From Voacanga thouarsii (Eukaryota; Streptophyta; Magnoliopsida; Gentianales; Apocynaceae): a stretch of 64,000 nt of DNA. The position numbers and the translations under genes were made by a program. The stretch lies in assembly GCA_026120185.1 (NCBI GenBank), contig JANUWF010001190.1, positions 1 through 64,000 on the forward strand, written 5' to 3'. Below, in pieces: positions 25,740 through 36,643 of this stretch. Within the stretch, counting starts at the first letter, position 1. Each line of letters opens with the position of its first letter. A model generated the notes under the pieces. The model searched no databases, was not told the origin of the DNA, and saw only the letters and a program-made list of their open reading frames with translations.

Positions 25740-26560
25740 TCAATCTTAAACTTCTGATGTTGTAAGTGTTGACCTAAGCCCCTGTGCTGGGGCTCGGCTC
25801 CCGAACCGTACGTGAGCTGCCTCGTACGGCTCTTCCTAAGAACTTGAAGCCTCCTCTCTCTTAATAGAAAAAAAATTAATTTACAAGCCAAAAACTACTT
25901 TTTCAAAAAGCCTTCGCCCTCCCATTCAGACCTTAAAAAATTTCCTTCTTTCTCACTTGGCGGAGGGCAGATGAATGCCCCAACCTATAAAATATATTAG
26001 CAGAAGCTTCAGAAGCCATACAGCGAAAGATTCCTTCAAATAGCTCATCACGAGAAGTAGTCCTTTGGGTCTAGATTCTCTGGCCTTCCCCTGACCCCAG
26101 GAATATCAGTGAATTGCCCCACTATTACTATGGAATTTCCTTCAATCGGGTATTTGAGTTCCACTACACTAAGACGAGAGAAGTCGGGATTTTTGGCATC
26201 CTTCCTTATGTCGCTATAGGGCGCCGCCAGCCCGAGAATGCGTGGAAGATTTGGCTGGCCAAGCATTAGACCGAAAAGTGTTACACACACATATATATAT
26301 ATAACAAAATTATTAAAAAAAAGAAAGCGGTCTCCCTTTCGAAACGTCCTAGCTATGAACTTTGAACCAATGAGTAAGTAAAACCCTGATGATAAAGTCA
26401 TTGGCTTTTTGTCATCATCTACGTATACAAACAACAAAGAGATCATAGTACGAGTAGAAAGCAATAGATCATACACACATGTATAATTGGGGGCCAGGGG
26501 AGAGGAGCGAAGTCCATATCAGAGGCGGCGGATCGGAGGGACCATTTTGGTCCACTTCTG
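25740..26560 (-). other. Organelle-derived insertion with group II intron domain V/VI
   Basis: On the minus strand, 25832-25801 reads GAGCCGTACGAGGCAGCTCA and continues ACGTACGGTTCGG. This is the conserved group II domain V hairpin (stem GAGCCGTACGAG, 4-nt loop, paired strand with the usual two-base bulge). Immediately 3', 25796-25767 forms a second hairpin with a GAGCCCC/GGGGCTT stem, fitting domain VI. The flanking DNA (26048-26500) has higher GC than the nuclear spacer and includes an open frame I do not recognise, ending GRPENLDPKDYFS. Most likely nuclear-integrated mitochondrial (or plastid) DNA. Confidence 0.55.
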
Positions 26561-26800
26561 GTAAACTTGCTGGCTATCTTTTCTCTCTGAAATAGTTATA
26601 TCGCAATGGATTGATACAAATTAAGATGGTGCAACCACCAAAAATATCAGCATCAATTAACAGAAGATGACTAGTGAAGTGGACGCGAAGAAATGGGTTT
26701 ACTTTACATGATTTTTATTAACTCCCTGTAGGTAATATCCTAAGATCATCCCATCATCATCCCAGCACCATTTCTAACGAACTTCTTCGCTTTCTTCCCC

Positions 26801-26810
26801 TTATATACAC
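26801..26810 (+). promoter_or_regulatory. Probable TATA box of the WEB-family gene
   Basis: TTATATACAC lies 108-117 bp upstream of the ATG at 26918, a suitable distance for a short 5' leader. No other ATG lies between it and the start. Confidence 0.6.
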
Positions 26811-26917
26811 ATTTTCATCGCAGATTAAGATCAAGATTCATCGATTCTGCAGCGTTGTCGTGGTCGTCGTCTCCGAAACCTTCTTCTTGAATATTCAAGG
26901 TTTTTGGGGAGGTAATA

Positions 26918-27715
26918 ATGGAGGCTGAAGAAGGAGGATTAGTGGTGAGGGGACGAGTCGAAATCGACATGCGCCAGCCTTTCAGTTCTGTGAAAGAAGC
27001 AATTTCACTCTTTGGTGAAAAGGTTCTTGCCGGGGAAATATACGCCAACAAGCTCAAAGAGGTTATTAAATAGGGTTTCTAAACACATTCATGCATTTTC
27101 TTTTTTATTTTGCTTTTCTCTGTGGGTGAAAAATGAGATTTCAATTGTGTGATTGATCGAGTACGTATATTTTGAGCCTGCTTAATTACGTACTTTCAGA
27201 TGGAAACAAAGGAAGGCGCGGAAGGGCAAAGGAGATCTAGATATGGAACAGTGACAGCTGAGCTAGAAGAGACGAAACAAAGTCTTCAGAAAACGAAGGA
27301 TGAAGGTAATCTGATGGCTTATTATCTGAATTCTCTTAAACAAGAGCTGGAACAGACGAAGAAGGAGCTGCAGCAGCTGAAGTCCAGGGAAACTGAGAAG
27401 CCGCAAATTGATCCGGAGATTGAAGAACTCAAGTTTATTGAAAACGCGAACAAAGTTGAAGTAAAGACACAAACAGACGATGATGATCGGTATCATCAGT
27501 TTGAGTTTCAAAAGAGGAGGTCTGTCAAGTTTGCAAATCCTCCATTGCTGACTAAGGTGATTGTTAGCAAAGATGCTGCAGAAGAAGAAGAAAAAGGAGG
27601 TGACTCCCGCCCTTTTCTAGAAAAGAAACCGAAGAGGAAGCCTTGGATTCCTTCAATTGGAGCATTGTTTTTGAAGAAGAAAGGAGGCCAAAATAGTGGA
27701 ACATCAAAGGCCTAA
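26918..27715 (+). CDS. Small WEB-family (DUF827) coiled-coil protein, 219 aa
   Basis: Two exons: 26918-27061 (48 codons) and 27200-27715 (171 codons plus stop), joined in phase 0 across a 138-bp GT-AG intron. Exon 1 has the family signature VEIDMRQPFSSVKEAISLFG followed by KVLAGEIYANKLKE. Exon 2 starts with a long heptad-rich coiled coil (TAELEETKQSL... to about residue 115) and ends in a basic tail with KPWIPSIGALFLKKKG. WEB proteins act in light-dependent chloroplast movement (WEB1/PMI2), but the role of these short members is not established. Upstream is a TATA box and an AATAAA lies at 27978. Confidence 0.85.
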
Positions 27716-29217
27716 TTAACCTAAGGCTAGCTAGCTAGCTAGCTCTCGAATGACGAGACATGGTCGCATGGGCCAAAAGCTGGCTTGTTTTGAAGGGCTC
27801 CATACTGGTTTTTTTACTGTAGTAACAGCTTTCTCTTTCAGTAATTTCTTCCATTTTTGCTTCCACGGCTTCTTTTTCTCGTTTTTGTAGAGTATACTGA
27901 GACCAGCCTTCAGCTGTATGAACAAGCAGAAGAGCTTCCATCTATCTTTCTACACCCTATAACCATTTTATGGTCCAATAAAGTTGTACAAGTGATTTGT
28001 GTAATCTCAAATCCAAGAAAATGATACAAGATTTCTTAGTTTCTTTATTTCATAAATAAAAACACGTTCCTCGTTAGTTTTGCCTCTATCATGACAATGG
28101 ACAAATTATTATATTGTTGAAGTGGTAGGAAACTTTGCACCTTACTGGCATGCCATATTGGTGTATATATATAAACAGCCCCTCCCCCCTCTTCCCCATC
28201 ACCACCACCAAAAGGAAAAAAGAGAAAAAGTTTAAAGGTAAATATATATATTATTCAATCAATTTCAAAATAAAATATGTGTTTTAAAGATGTTCTATAA
28301 ATTGCTATCATTATTTAACGAATCTCATATTTTAATTCACGAATTTTTAGAAGTATAACCTAAAAGATGAAATTCTCAATAATTCCGTAATGCTAACTTT
28401 GTAATTATTGTACAAAATAAGATATTTAAATTTAAACAAAGAGAATATTTATTTATTCATTGTAACCGTTTGCTTTTGCATTTTGTTGCCCGCATATTCC
28501 ATGTTTAGTTTGCTTCAATTGAAGTGTATGCATCTGAGACGATAACTTGAAGTAGTAACAAGCGTCTTGCCCCTATTCTGAAATTGACACTGTACACTAA
28601 ATTGATGGTGATTACCCAGGGTGGTAACGTACACTTAATTGATGGTGTTTAAACCAGGGACAAAGAGGGGTGGGCCCTAAAGTTTTTTTAAAATTTTATT
28701 TTTCTTTAAAAAATTAAATTTTTAAAAAATAATTTAAATTTTATCTTTCATTCACTAAAATTTTCATAAATCTTCTAATATTTTTTTTATATATAATTTG
28801 CTCTCTCCGCAAACTTAGACTTATGGTTCCGTCCCTTAGTTCAAACTAACCAATTAAAGACAAAATCAGGATTTCTTTTGATAACTAAATAGATAATATA
28901 TATATTGTAGTAACACATACTCATCACTTTCTTGGATGTCATCTCAAAATCCCAGAAAGGGGAGTTGGTCCGTTCCTTCTAGGGTTTATAAGCATAATTA
29001 ATAACTTCCCTTTTGATTAACCAAAATAATAAGCATGTGAAAACGGATGCAGTCAAATTATATTCGGATTTTGGTTAAAAAAAAAAAAAAAGCTCCAAAT
29101 GAGTTAGGAAAATAATTGTGCTATTAACAAAAGAAATTTCCATGTATTCACTGCATCACAACAATGATCTCATACCATATAAATGGTAATTGCCATATCA
29201 AATTTTGGTATTTCAAA
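27716..29217. other. WEB-gene 3' region and intergenic spacer
   Basis: The first ~280 bp is the probable 3' UTR, with a GCTA repeat at 27726 and AATAAA at 27978. The rest is AT-rich. It includes a short direct repeat around GTACACTAAATTGATGGTG and GTACACTTAATTGATGGTG (28592 and 28631). No gene seen. Confidence 0.6.
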
Positions 29218-30446
29218 TAGGGGTGGTAATATTGAACACGACACGCCAACACGACACGAACATGACACGGTTATAGCGGGTTAGAGTTGGGATTTCGCGG
29301 GTTCGGGTCGAAACAAGTCGACCGTTTAACTTTAAACGTATACAGGTCATAAACGGGTTCAACCTGTTTTAACCCGTTTCAATCCGCGAACCCGTTTAAC
29401 TTTTTTTAATATTTATATTTAATACTTTTTGTAATACCCTACAAATTTTACTATAGAAAATTAGATAATTTAATTTTTTACATGAATTAATTGAATTAAA
29501 TTTTATTATATTAATTAATTAAATTGTTTGTGTGTCTATTTTGTTTAATTATATGAGACATCTTAAAGAAAATAAATTATGTTAATATGGTTATTTGCTT
29601 GATATATAGTAAATTAATCATTCTTAATTAATTATTATTTAGTGTCTATAATAATAATATTAGTACGAGTTGGTAAGCAACGACTTTACGCGAGTCTAAA
29701 GGGGAATGTTAGACCTTTAGGAAATAACGTATGTAATATGCCTACAAGCCGAATCGAATATAGAATGAAAAGAAGCTTGTGTGGTGCATTTACCAGAGGG
29801 TAAGGTTCACTCAGCATCGATTGACCAGTTCGTATACTATGTTATTTCTGACATTTGGACAAAGACAATTTGAATTATACCCTACAAGGACAAGCCTTCC
29901 TTTCGTGCTCATTTTTTGCTCTCCATTTGCTCTTTAAAATTCCTGGCATGATACGACAAAATTGTTGTTCTAAATATCTAGAGAAAATAATTTCTTAAAT
30001 AATCCAATTTTATTACAAAATTACATTTGTTTAGATTTTTAATATTAAATCTTATGAATTTATTAAGATCTCTAAATATTTAATGAGATGGTTTGTTATT
30101 TTATTGGTTATTTACGACTTTACGGACTATTTTATTAGTTTTTTAATTTTATATAATTTGATTTGATTTTTTCAAATTTTTTGTGTAATGGTGCACAAAT
30201 TGGCGGGTTTAGTAGGTATTCGGGTTGACGAATTTAGTAATTATCTATTTAATTTTTGTGTCTAATTGTGTCATGTCGTGTCAACCCGTTTTATAACACG
30301 AACACGACACGAAAATAAATGGGTTGACACGACACGACACGTTTATTAATCGGGTCGTGTTCGGGTTGACATGTCAAGTGTAATTATCTTAAGTTGACAC
30401 GACTCGCCAACCCGAACACGACACGATTGACACCCCTAATTTCAAA
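29210..30446. mobile_element. Non-autonomous hAT-type element, 1,221 bp, with 8-bp target duplication
   Basis: The element runs 29218-30438. It starts TAGGGGTGGTAAT and ends ATTGACACCCCTA, an imperfect terminal inverted repeat. It is flanked by identical 8-bp copies ATTTCAAA (29210-29217, 30439-30446), the length made by hAT transposases. Both subterminal regions are packed with ACGACAC/CGGGTT motifs, likely transposase-binding repeats. There is no transposase or other open frame inside. Confidence 0.85.
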
Positions 30447-30711
30447 TTTGCTACCTTCTACTACTCTACCGCGTCATTCCAGCCATCACTACCCTATATT
30501 CTTCTTCAACATCAATCTTCTTTCGGTGTGTGGTTATGCTTGGAAATAAATTCTTCTCAATCTAGAATCAAGATTTTAATTTAAATAATTTTCGTTTTTC
30601 AAAAATTTTTATATACTTACACTACATCATATATTTTCTTTCTCTCATCAATTATTGGATTCCACATCTATCCCATATTTAATAATATTTTATTAAAAGT
30701 ACAACTTTGTT

Positions 30712-31067
30712 GTTATAAAATTTGGATAGTGTTAGAAAAAAAAAAAAATCTGCACACTACACACTAAGAAAACTCTAACTATTTTTGCACAAGAATTTCT
30801 TCAAACTTCTCTATTTCTTTTTCTCACAATTTTCTCACAATTCTTTCACAAAATGATGGTGTATTACAAGTTTAGAGAATAGCTCTATTTATAGAGCTCT
30901 TAATTAGTGGAATACATCATCTTCCACTAATCTTAATTAGTGGTGTCTCTACTAAATGATGGACATCTATAAAAATCCATAATTAGTGGTGTTTTCACTA
31001 ATTTCTTAATAATTCACATAAATCCATAATTAGTGGAACTTCCACTAATTCACAATATATCATAACA
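30712..31067 (-). repeat. 3' LTR of the RKD-carrying Copia element
   Basis: This 356-bp copy is the left one on the plus strand. It begins with TGTTATAAAATTTGGATAG and ends CATAACA, followed by a pyrimidine tract whose complement is the polypurine tract expected before a 3' LTR. It contains several TTAGTGG/CCACTAA short inverted motifs. Confidence 0.85.
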
Positions 31068-31169
31068 TTCTTCCTTGAATGTTCATCCATTACATAAAGA
31101 ATATGTCTCGTTAAAACCTTACTAGATAAAAATCCAATGGGAAAAAAAACTAGTGAAGGAAAAATAGTA

Positions 31170-33183
31170 CACTATTCTATATGTCTATTTATTACTCCCC
31201 CTGATGAGATGATTCATTTAAATTTTTAAATCAACGCATACCGATTTTATATATTAACTTCTCAAATGTTGTAGTCGGTAAAGTTTTCGTGAAAATATCT
31301 GCGAGGTTGTCACATGACCAAATTTATAACACATCAATTTCACATTTCTTCTAGAGTTCATGAGTAAAGAAGAATTTTGGTGAAATATGGTTTGTCCGAT
31401 CTCCTTTAATATATCATCCTCGTATTTGAGCTATGCAAGCTGCATTGTCTTCATAAAGAAGAGTTGGAATATCTCCGATAGATGATAATCCACAACTTTC
31501 TCGGATATCATGAATAATTGATCGTAACCATACACATTCTCTACTTGCTTCATGAATGGTTTTACTTTCAGCATGATTTGAAGAAGTGGCTGCTTGGAGA
31601 TATCGAATGACTTGTTTAATTCCATTCCAATGTCGTCGTGTTGGTGAAGAACTAAATCTTGCTAATAAATTGACAGCAAATACAATATCAAGTCATGTAT
31701 TGTTAGCAAGATACATCAATGCACCAATTCTACTGAGATATGGTACTTTAGGACCATGGAGTTCTTCATCATCTTCTTGAGGTCAAAATCTTTCTTCACA
31801 TCTAATGACTGGACGATCATTGAAATACTCAATGGATGTGTTTTGTCCATGTAAAAGTTTTTTAGAACTTTTGCTGTATATATGTTGATTGATGAAACTT
31901 GCCGAATGTTCAATTTGTAAATCAAGGCAAAATGTAATTTTACCAACATCATTGATGTCGAATAATCAATTGTTTCTTGGAGCTCTTCAAGAGTTCCAAT
32001 AAGATTAATATCATCAACATATATCACAAATTTAGAACTAGATTTCTTAATAAAAATACATGAACATACCTGATCATTTTTAAATCCCGCTTTCAATAAA
32101 ATATTCACTAAGACGATTGAATCACATGCGCCCAGATTGCTTCAAGCCATATAATGATTGCTACAACTTGATGGAGTAATTTTCACGAGGATAATGTTTA
32201 TATGCTTTAGGCATATGAAATCCTTCGGGGATTTTCATGTAAATATCATTTTCTAAATTTTCATACAAGTAAGCAGTGGCAACATCTAATAGGCGCATAT
32301 CTATCTTTTCATGTACTGTCAAACTGATAAGATATCGGAGTGTAATAGCATCAACAACAGGAGAATAAGTTTCATTATAATCAATACCTTATCTTTGTGA
32401 AAAACCTTGGGCTACTAACCGTGCTTTACTCGTATGATTTCATTATTTTCATTGCGCTTTCTCACAAATATCCATGTAACTAACAGGTTTTACACCTTCT
32501 GGTGTTCAGACTGTAGGTCCGAAGATTTCACGTTATGTCAGTGCATTTAACTCCGATTGAATCGCATCTTTCTATTGTAGCCAATCTTTTCTATGCCTAC
32601 ATTCATCAACTAATATTGGTCCAGGATCATCATTATCTTGTATAAAATCAAAAGATATATTATATGCAAATATATTATCAATAATTTTTTCTATCCGATT
32701 CCAACTTTTACCGGAAGTGGTATAATTGATAGAAATTTCAGTATTACTTTCATCAACTTTTGGTTCTTTGTCATCAGTTTTCTCTTGATCTTTATCATTC
32801 TTTTCTAATATGATCATCTGGATCATTTCATCATCTCTTCTTTCGAGGATTTTTATCTTTAGAACCAAGAGGTCGGCCATACTTCTGGCATGCTTTTGGC
32901 TCAACAGCTATATGTATAATCTTTTGTTCTGCTGGAACTTCAATTCGAATAGGAGCATTTATAGTTGGAATATGCGATTTTGTTACTCGATTTTGTTACT
33001 CTTCTGGAGTCAACAAAAACGTCTGGCATTTGATTTGCAATGCTTTACAAATGAATTATCTTTTGAACTTCAAGTTCACACGCGCTTGTCCGCGGATCAA
33101 GATAATTTAATGATGTTGTCCAATCAAAATATTTCTTATACTGTTTCTGTTATCCCCCTAATTTAGGGAATAATGATTTCACG
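31170..33183 (-). pseudogene. Copia reverse transcriptase and RNase H remnant
   Basis: Broken frames show the Copia order. There is a pre-RT segment with ACELEVQKIIH and NQMPD (about 33090-33010), the RT active-site motif FVIYVDDINLIGT (about 31990), then an RNase H piece ending ECVWLR-like/FEDNA-like near 31440. There are multiple stops and frameshifts, so it cannot encode an enzyme. Homology stops near 33183, where the foreign block begins. Confidence 0.75.
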
Positions 33184-33445
33184 ATAGAATAAGGGAAAAG
33201 AAAAAGAAATGCAAGAATATGATGACAAGTAGGAAATGCCAAGAAAAAAAAAATCTCTTTTTTTTTTCACTCTTTCCTGGTACAATCTTTTCCCCTTCCT
33301 CCTCGTCTTTTCTTCTCTTTTGTCCCTCCACCTATCATCTATCTCTTCTTTTTCCTCGTACAGATATGTGTGTGTGTATCAATATATATATCTCAGTCAT
33401 CAACCATTAGAAAACATAAAAAAAACAAAAAACCTCAAAGTAGAT

Positions 33446-34932
33446 ATGAAGACTCGTAATTCATTTGAGACATAGTCAATTTTTGACTTGGTTTCTAACG
33501 CAAAAGATTTTGATGTGTTTTCTTTTCCAAACCAACCGCTTCCACCTAATATCAGGTCTAACGTAGAAGATTTTGATTTATTTTCTTTTCCAAGCCAACC
33601 GCTTCCGCCTAATGTCAGGTCTAACGCAGAAGATTTTGATGTATTTTTCTTTCCAAGCCAACCGCTTTCGCCTAATTTTTCAAGCAAACTGCTTCCGCCT
33701 AATTTCAGGTGAGATATCTTTAAGGGCTTACTTTCTTTTTTTTTTTTTTTGTGCTTAATAATGAAATAATGAAATTAAATTCTCTTTTGGTTTATTGTGA
33801 TGTAAATTAGTGGTAGTTTTGGACATGCTGCTTGGATTTTCAATTTGATCTACCCATTCAAGAGATTGCTTTTGATACTGTTGATCTACCCATTCAAAAG
33901 ACTACTTTTGATATTATTCCTCTGAATGAGGATATACTCGTGCATGATCCTTTCTACTCCCTAATGGATTTTGAACAAAGCCAAAATTTGGTTCCAAGTT
34001 ATCATACATTCAAACATGAATTTTGCATGATATTACCTTTACTGATATTGTTTTTCCTTTTTTAGGATAAATAATGAGTGGTCTTGGCAACGAATTCAGA
34101 GTGAGGACCCATGAAATGCATAATATCGAAATTCAAGATATTATTGCAGACAAAATTCCTATAAAGAGTGAGAGGATTAGGAGGCAGAGAGAGGAGAAAG
34201 GCAATAGCTCCAGGACACTATCAAAAGAAACTATTTCACAATACTTTTATCTGCCAATCAAGAGCGCGGCCAAAGAACTGAATATTGGCTTAACCCCTCT
34301 CAAGAACAAATGTAGGGAGTTGGGAATTCGTCAATGGCCTCACAGGAAGTTGATGAGTTTGGAGACCCTAATCAAGAATGTTCAGGTTCTCTCTCACACA
34401 CACTTGTAATTTGCAAGTATGAAACTATGAAATATTTATACGTAAATAATGACTGGAATGAATGTATCTCCACCAATGATATCACTTCGATTTACAGGAG
34501 CGAGATAAAGATGAAGGAAGATATATGGCTGAGAAGAAGTTCAGAGAAGCTATTGAGATACTGGAATGTGAGAAGAAGTTGGTGGAAGAAAGTCCTGATA
34601 CGCGGTTGAAGGACCAAACACAGAAATTGAGACAAGCATGCTTCAAGGCTAAATATAATAAAAAACTTTAGGGGATGAGAAAATCCCAAGACTCATTGTG
34701 CAGTAACTTCACGGCTAATTCTACTGCCAATCTAGATGCTGGCCTAAGGGAGAAGGAAGAGAAGGAGGATGTCGAAGAAGAGGAACTGAAATCCATAATT
34801 GCTACATGTTTGTCTTCCTCTAATGCAAACATGGAAAAAGAACAATTACAAACATTCATCCTCAATTTGTCAGCTCAATTGAAAAAGAGCAACTACAAGC
34901 ATGCATCCTCAAGTTCACGTGAACACCAGTGA
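33446..34932 (+). pseudogene. RKD-type RWP-RK transcription factor segment inside the Copia element
   Basis: Exon 34074-34385 encodes the RWP-RK domain (SQYFYLPIKSAAKELNIGLT, then CRELGIRQWPHRKL). A 112-bp GT-AG intron (34386-34497) follows, and exon 34498-34671 encodes a leucine-rich helix and RQACFKAKYNKKL. RKD proteins control egg-cell and embryo identity in plants (family knowledge). Upstream exon-like pieces lie at 33446-33708 and 33817-33990. The first has TAG after nine codons (33473-33475). After the TAG at 34669-34671 the same frame runs open to 34932. The 5' exon phases do not join cleanly. Retained introns show the copy came from DNA, not spliced RNA. Probably non-functional, though the RWP-RK exon itself is intact. 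Confidence 0.75.
33494..33708 (+). repeat. 63-bp tandem repeat in the 5' exon of the RKD segment
   Basis: Three 63-bp units start at 33494, 33557 and 33620, each beginning TCTAACG and coding for an EDFD...FPSQPLPPN module. A partial fourth unit precedes the GTGAGA donor. The length keeps the reading frame. Confidence 0.85.
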
Positions 34933-35099
34933 GATGAATAAAGGAAATGCAAGTGAACACAAGACTTATGATCAAGAAGAGATAGATTTTTTTTTTTTTT
35001 TTGAAATGTTAGCAGTAATATAGTATATATTGACATCCGAATGTAACATCTCAAAGATGTGATACTTATTATTAATGGAAATATCATTTTTCCTTATTA

Positions 35100-35700
35100 T
35101 CTTTTCTGTTCCACTTCAGGTGGCCAGTATTGCTCTGTACTAAGGGAAATATCGAGTGTATCTATGACTATAACTACGGCCACCGCCACAATTACGACTA
35201 TAACGATGGCTTTTGTTGGAGCCAACAACATTCAATTCTGGGAGTGTTGTTGAGCCAGCTGGTCTGGTTTCATGATTTTTCAATAATAACTCATTATTTT
35301 TCTCTGCAATGATGAGGGCAGTAATTAAACCTGTGTATATCATTTTTCTCGATATTGTTGCTGCAGGATAATATTCGAGGCATGAAAGATGGAGAATGTC
35401 TTCTCCAATATATCTTCATCAGTAACTTTTTATCCGCATAATTTTAATTGAGATGTAAGTTGATACATCGCGGAGCCATATTCATTTAGGGTTTTAAAAT
35501 TTTGTAACTTCAGGTACAATTATTTATACCGTGCAGTTGGTAATACGACCATCTTTAGGTGGTCAAATTTAAATTGTCCACAGGACATATGGATCCTTTT
35601 TTTTCAGCATTTAGATGCATTTCTGTATGACATATAATTTTTTCAACAATATCAAGGGTTACAAATTCGAAGTTAGCAAAATTAGCCATAGAGATTAATA
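35100..35700 (-). pseudogene. Copia gag remnant
   Basis: On the minus strand, a frame at 35343-35140 contains NNELLLKNHETRPAGSTTLP and then a Gly/Arg/Tyr-rich stretch, as in plant Copia gag before the zinc knuckle. Upstream (about 35680) is an F-A-N-F-E-F-V-like start. Several in-frame stops interrupt it. It places the 5' half of the element on the right of the captured RKD block. Confidence 0.7.
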
Positions 35701-35753
35701 AATGCGTACATGTCTTCTAACTTTAATAACGGTAGAGACTCATGCTGATAACG

Positions 35754-36125
35754 TGTTATAAAATTTAGGTAGTGTTAGAAAAAAAAAATCTATACACTAC
35801 ACACTAAGAAAACTCTAACTATTTTTGCACAAGAATTTCTTCAAACTTCTCTCTTTTTTTTCTCACAATTTTCTCACAATTCTTTCACAAAATGATGGTG
35901 TATTACAAGTTTAGAGAATAACTGTATTTATAAAGCTCTTAATTAGTGGAATACATCATATTCTAGTAATCTTAATTAGTGGTGTCTCCAATAAATGATG
36001 GACATCCATAAAAATCCATAATTAATGGAGTTTCCACTAATTAGTGGAGCTTCCACTAATTCTCTAATAATTCACATAAATTCATAATTAGTGAAACTTC
36101 CACTAATTCACAATATATCATAACA
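35754..36125 (-). repeat. 5' LTR of the RKD-carrying Copia element
   Basis: This 372-bp copy is co-linear with 30712-31067 apart from about 20 substitutions and a small insertion containing an extra TTAGTGGAGCTTCCACTAA unit. On the element's strand the LTR is followed by CGTTATCAGCATGAG, where the primer-binding site should be. Confidence 0.85.
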
Positions 36126-36445
36126 TTTATATATATGTGTACACCATATTTACTAGCGAGATATAAAGAATAATCATTAATATGTTGTGACGTCTTAATA
36201 ATTTTGGGGGTCAAATGACTTCAAAGTGACAAATTGCTAAGAAGAAAGAGTCGAGAAAAGGTTTTGGTTTCATGGAGGGACAATATAAGAAGTCGGCCTC
36301 TTAGAGTGGATAAGCCCACTACCTCAACCCCAAGAGAGCGAAGTAATTTGCAAGAAGAAGAGGACAAATAATCTCCACTAACAAGTTTGATGAAAGCTTC
36401 ACTACCTTATATAAGTAGCTATTTTCCACCATACTCTAGAGGCCC

Positions 36446-36643
36446 TCATTTTAAATTGTTCAATTCTTTCATCACTTTCCACAGCCTATCAACTTCCAAT
36501 GTACTGGACTTTGGTGCTGGAGAAACCAAGAGTTTCAAAGCCTTATCCACCTTGGGCAAATGAGCAAATTCACCAAGAAAACAAGTGAAAATAAAAGGGG
36601 CCAAAAAATTCAGCCAATAGGTGAAATTTTTGTCTAGATTCAA
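36446..36643 (-). pseudogene. C-terminal fragment of an unidentified plant protein
   Basis: A 65-codon minus-strand frame contains GEFAHLPKVDKALKLLVSPA followed by a segment with STLEVDRLWKVMKELNNLK. The amphipathic pattern and lack of low complexity suggest real ancestral coding sequence. I cannot identify the family, and no continuing exon is visible on the upstream side. Confidence 0.3.

Larger units (their letters stand above)
30712..36125 (-). mobile_element. Copia LTR retrotransposon carrying a captured RKD gene segment
   Basis: Two LTRs (30712-31067 and 35754-36125) start TGTTATAAAATTT and end ATATATCATAACA. The flanks TTTGT and TTTAT match at 4 of 5 bases. Reading on the minus strand: right (5') LTR, gag remnant (about 35700-35100), a foreign plus-strand block (about 33190-35090), reverse transcriptase/RNase H remnant (about 33180-31170), a purine-rich tract AAGGAAGAA, then the left (3') LTR. 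Protease and integrase are absent and the pol frame is broken. By eye the LTRs match at about 94 of 100 positions, so the insertion is not recent. Confidence 0.85.

Noticed and set aside
26048..26476. A 142-aa nuclear gene
   Set aside because: The N-terminal half is AT-rich non-coding-like sequence including an ATAT repeat. Only the C-terminal ~75 residues look protein-like and they sit in probable organelle DNA.
27263..27511. Antisense frame over the WEB gene exon 2
   Set aside because: A Leu/Phe-rich mirror of the coiled-coil codons, with no independent support.
29218..30438. CRISPR-like or satellite array from repeated CGACAC units
   Set aside because: Units are irregular, lie only near the two ends, and the region has transposon ends with a target duplication.
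31586..31780. Plus-strand frames opposite the Copia RT/RNase H
   Set aside because: Shadows of the minus-strand pol remnant.
33446..34932. An intact, expressed RKD gene
   Set aside because: TAG after nine codons of the first ATG, non-matching phases among the 5' exon pieces, and an in-frame TAG before the C-terminal tail argue against a functional gene. Kept as a pseudogene.
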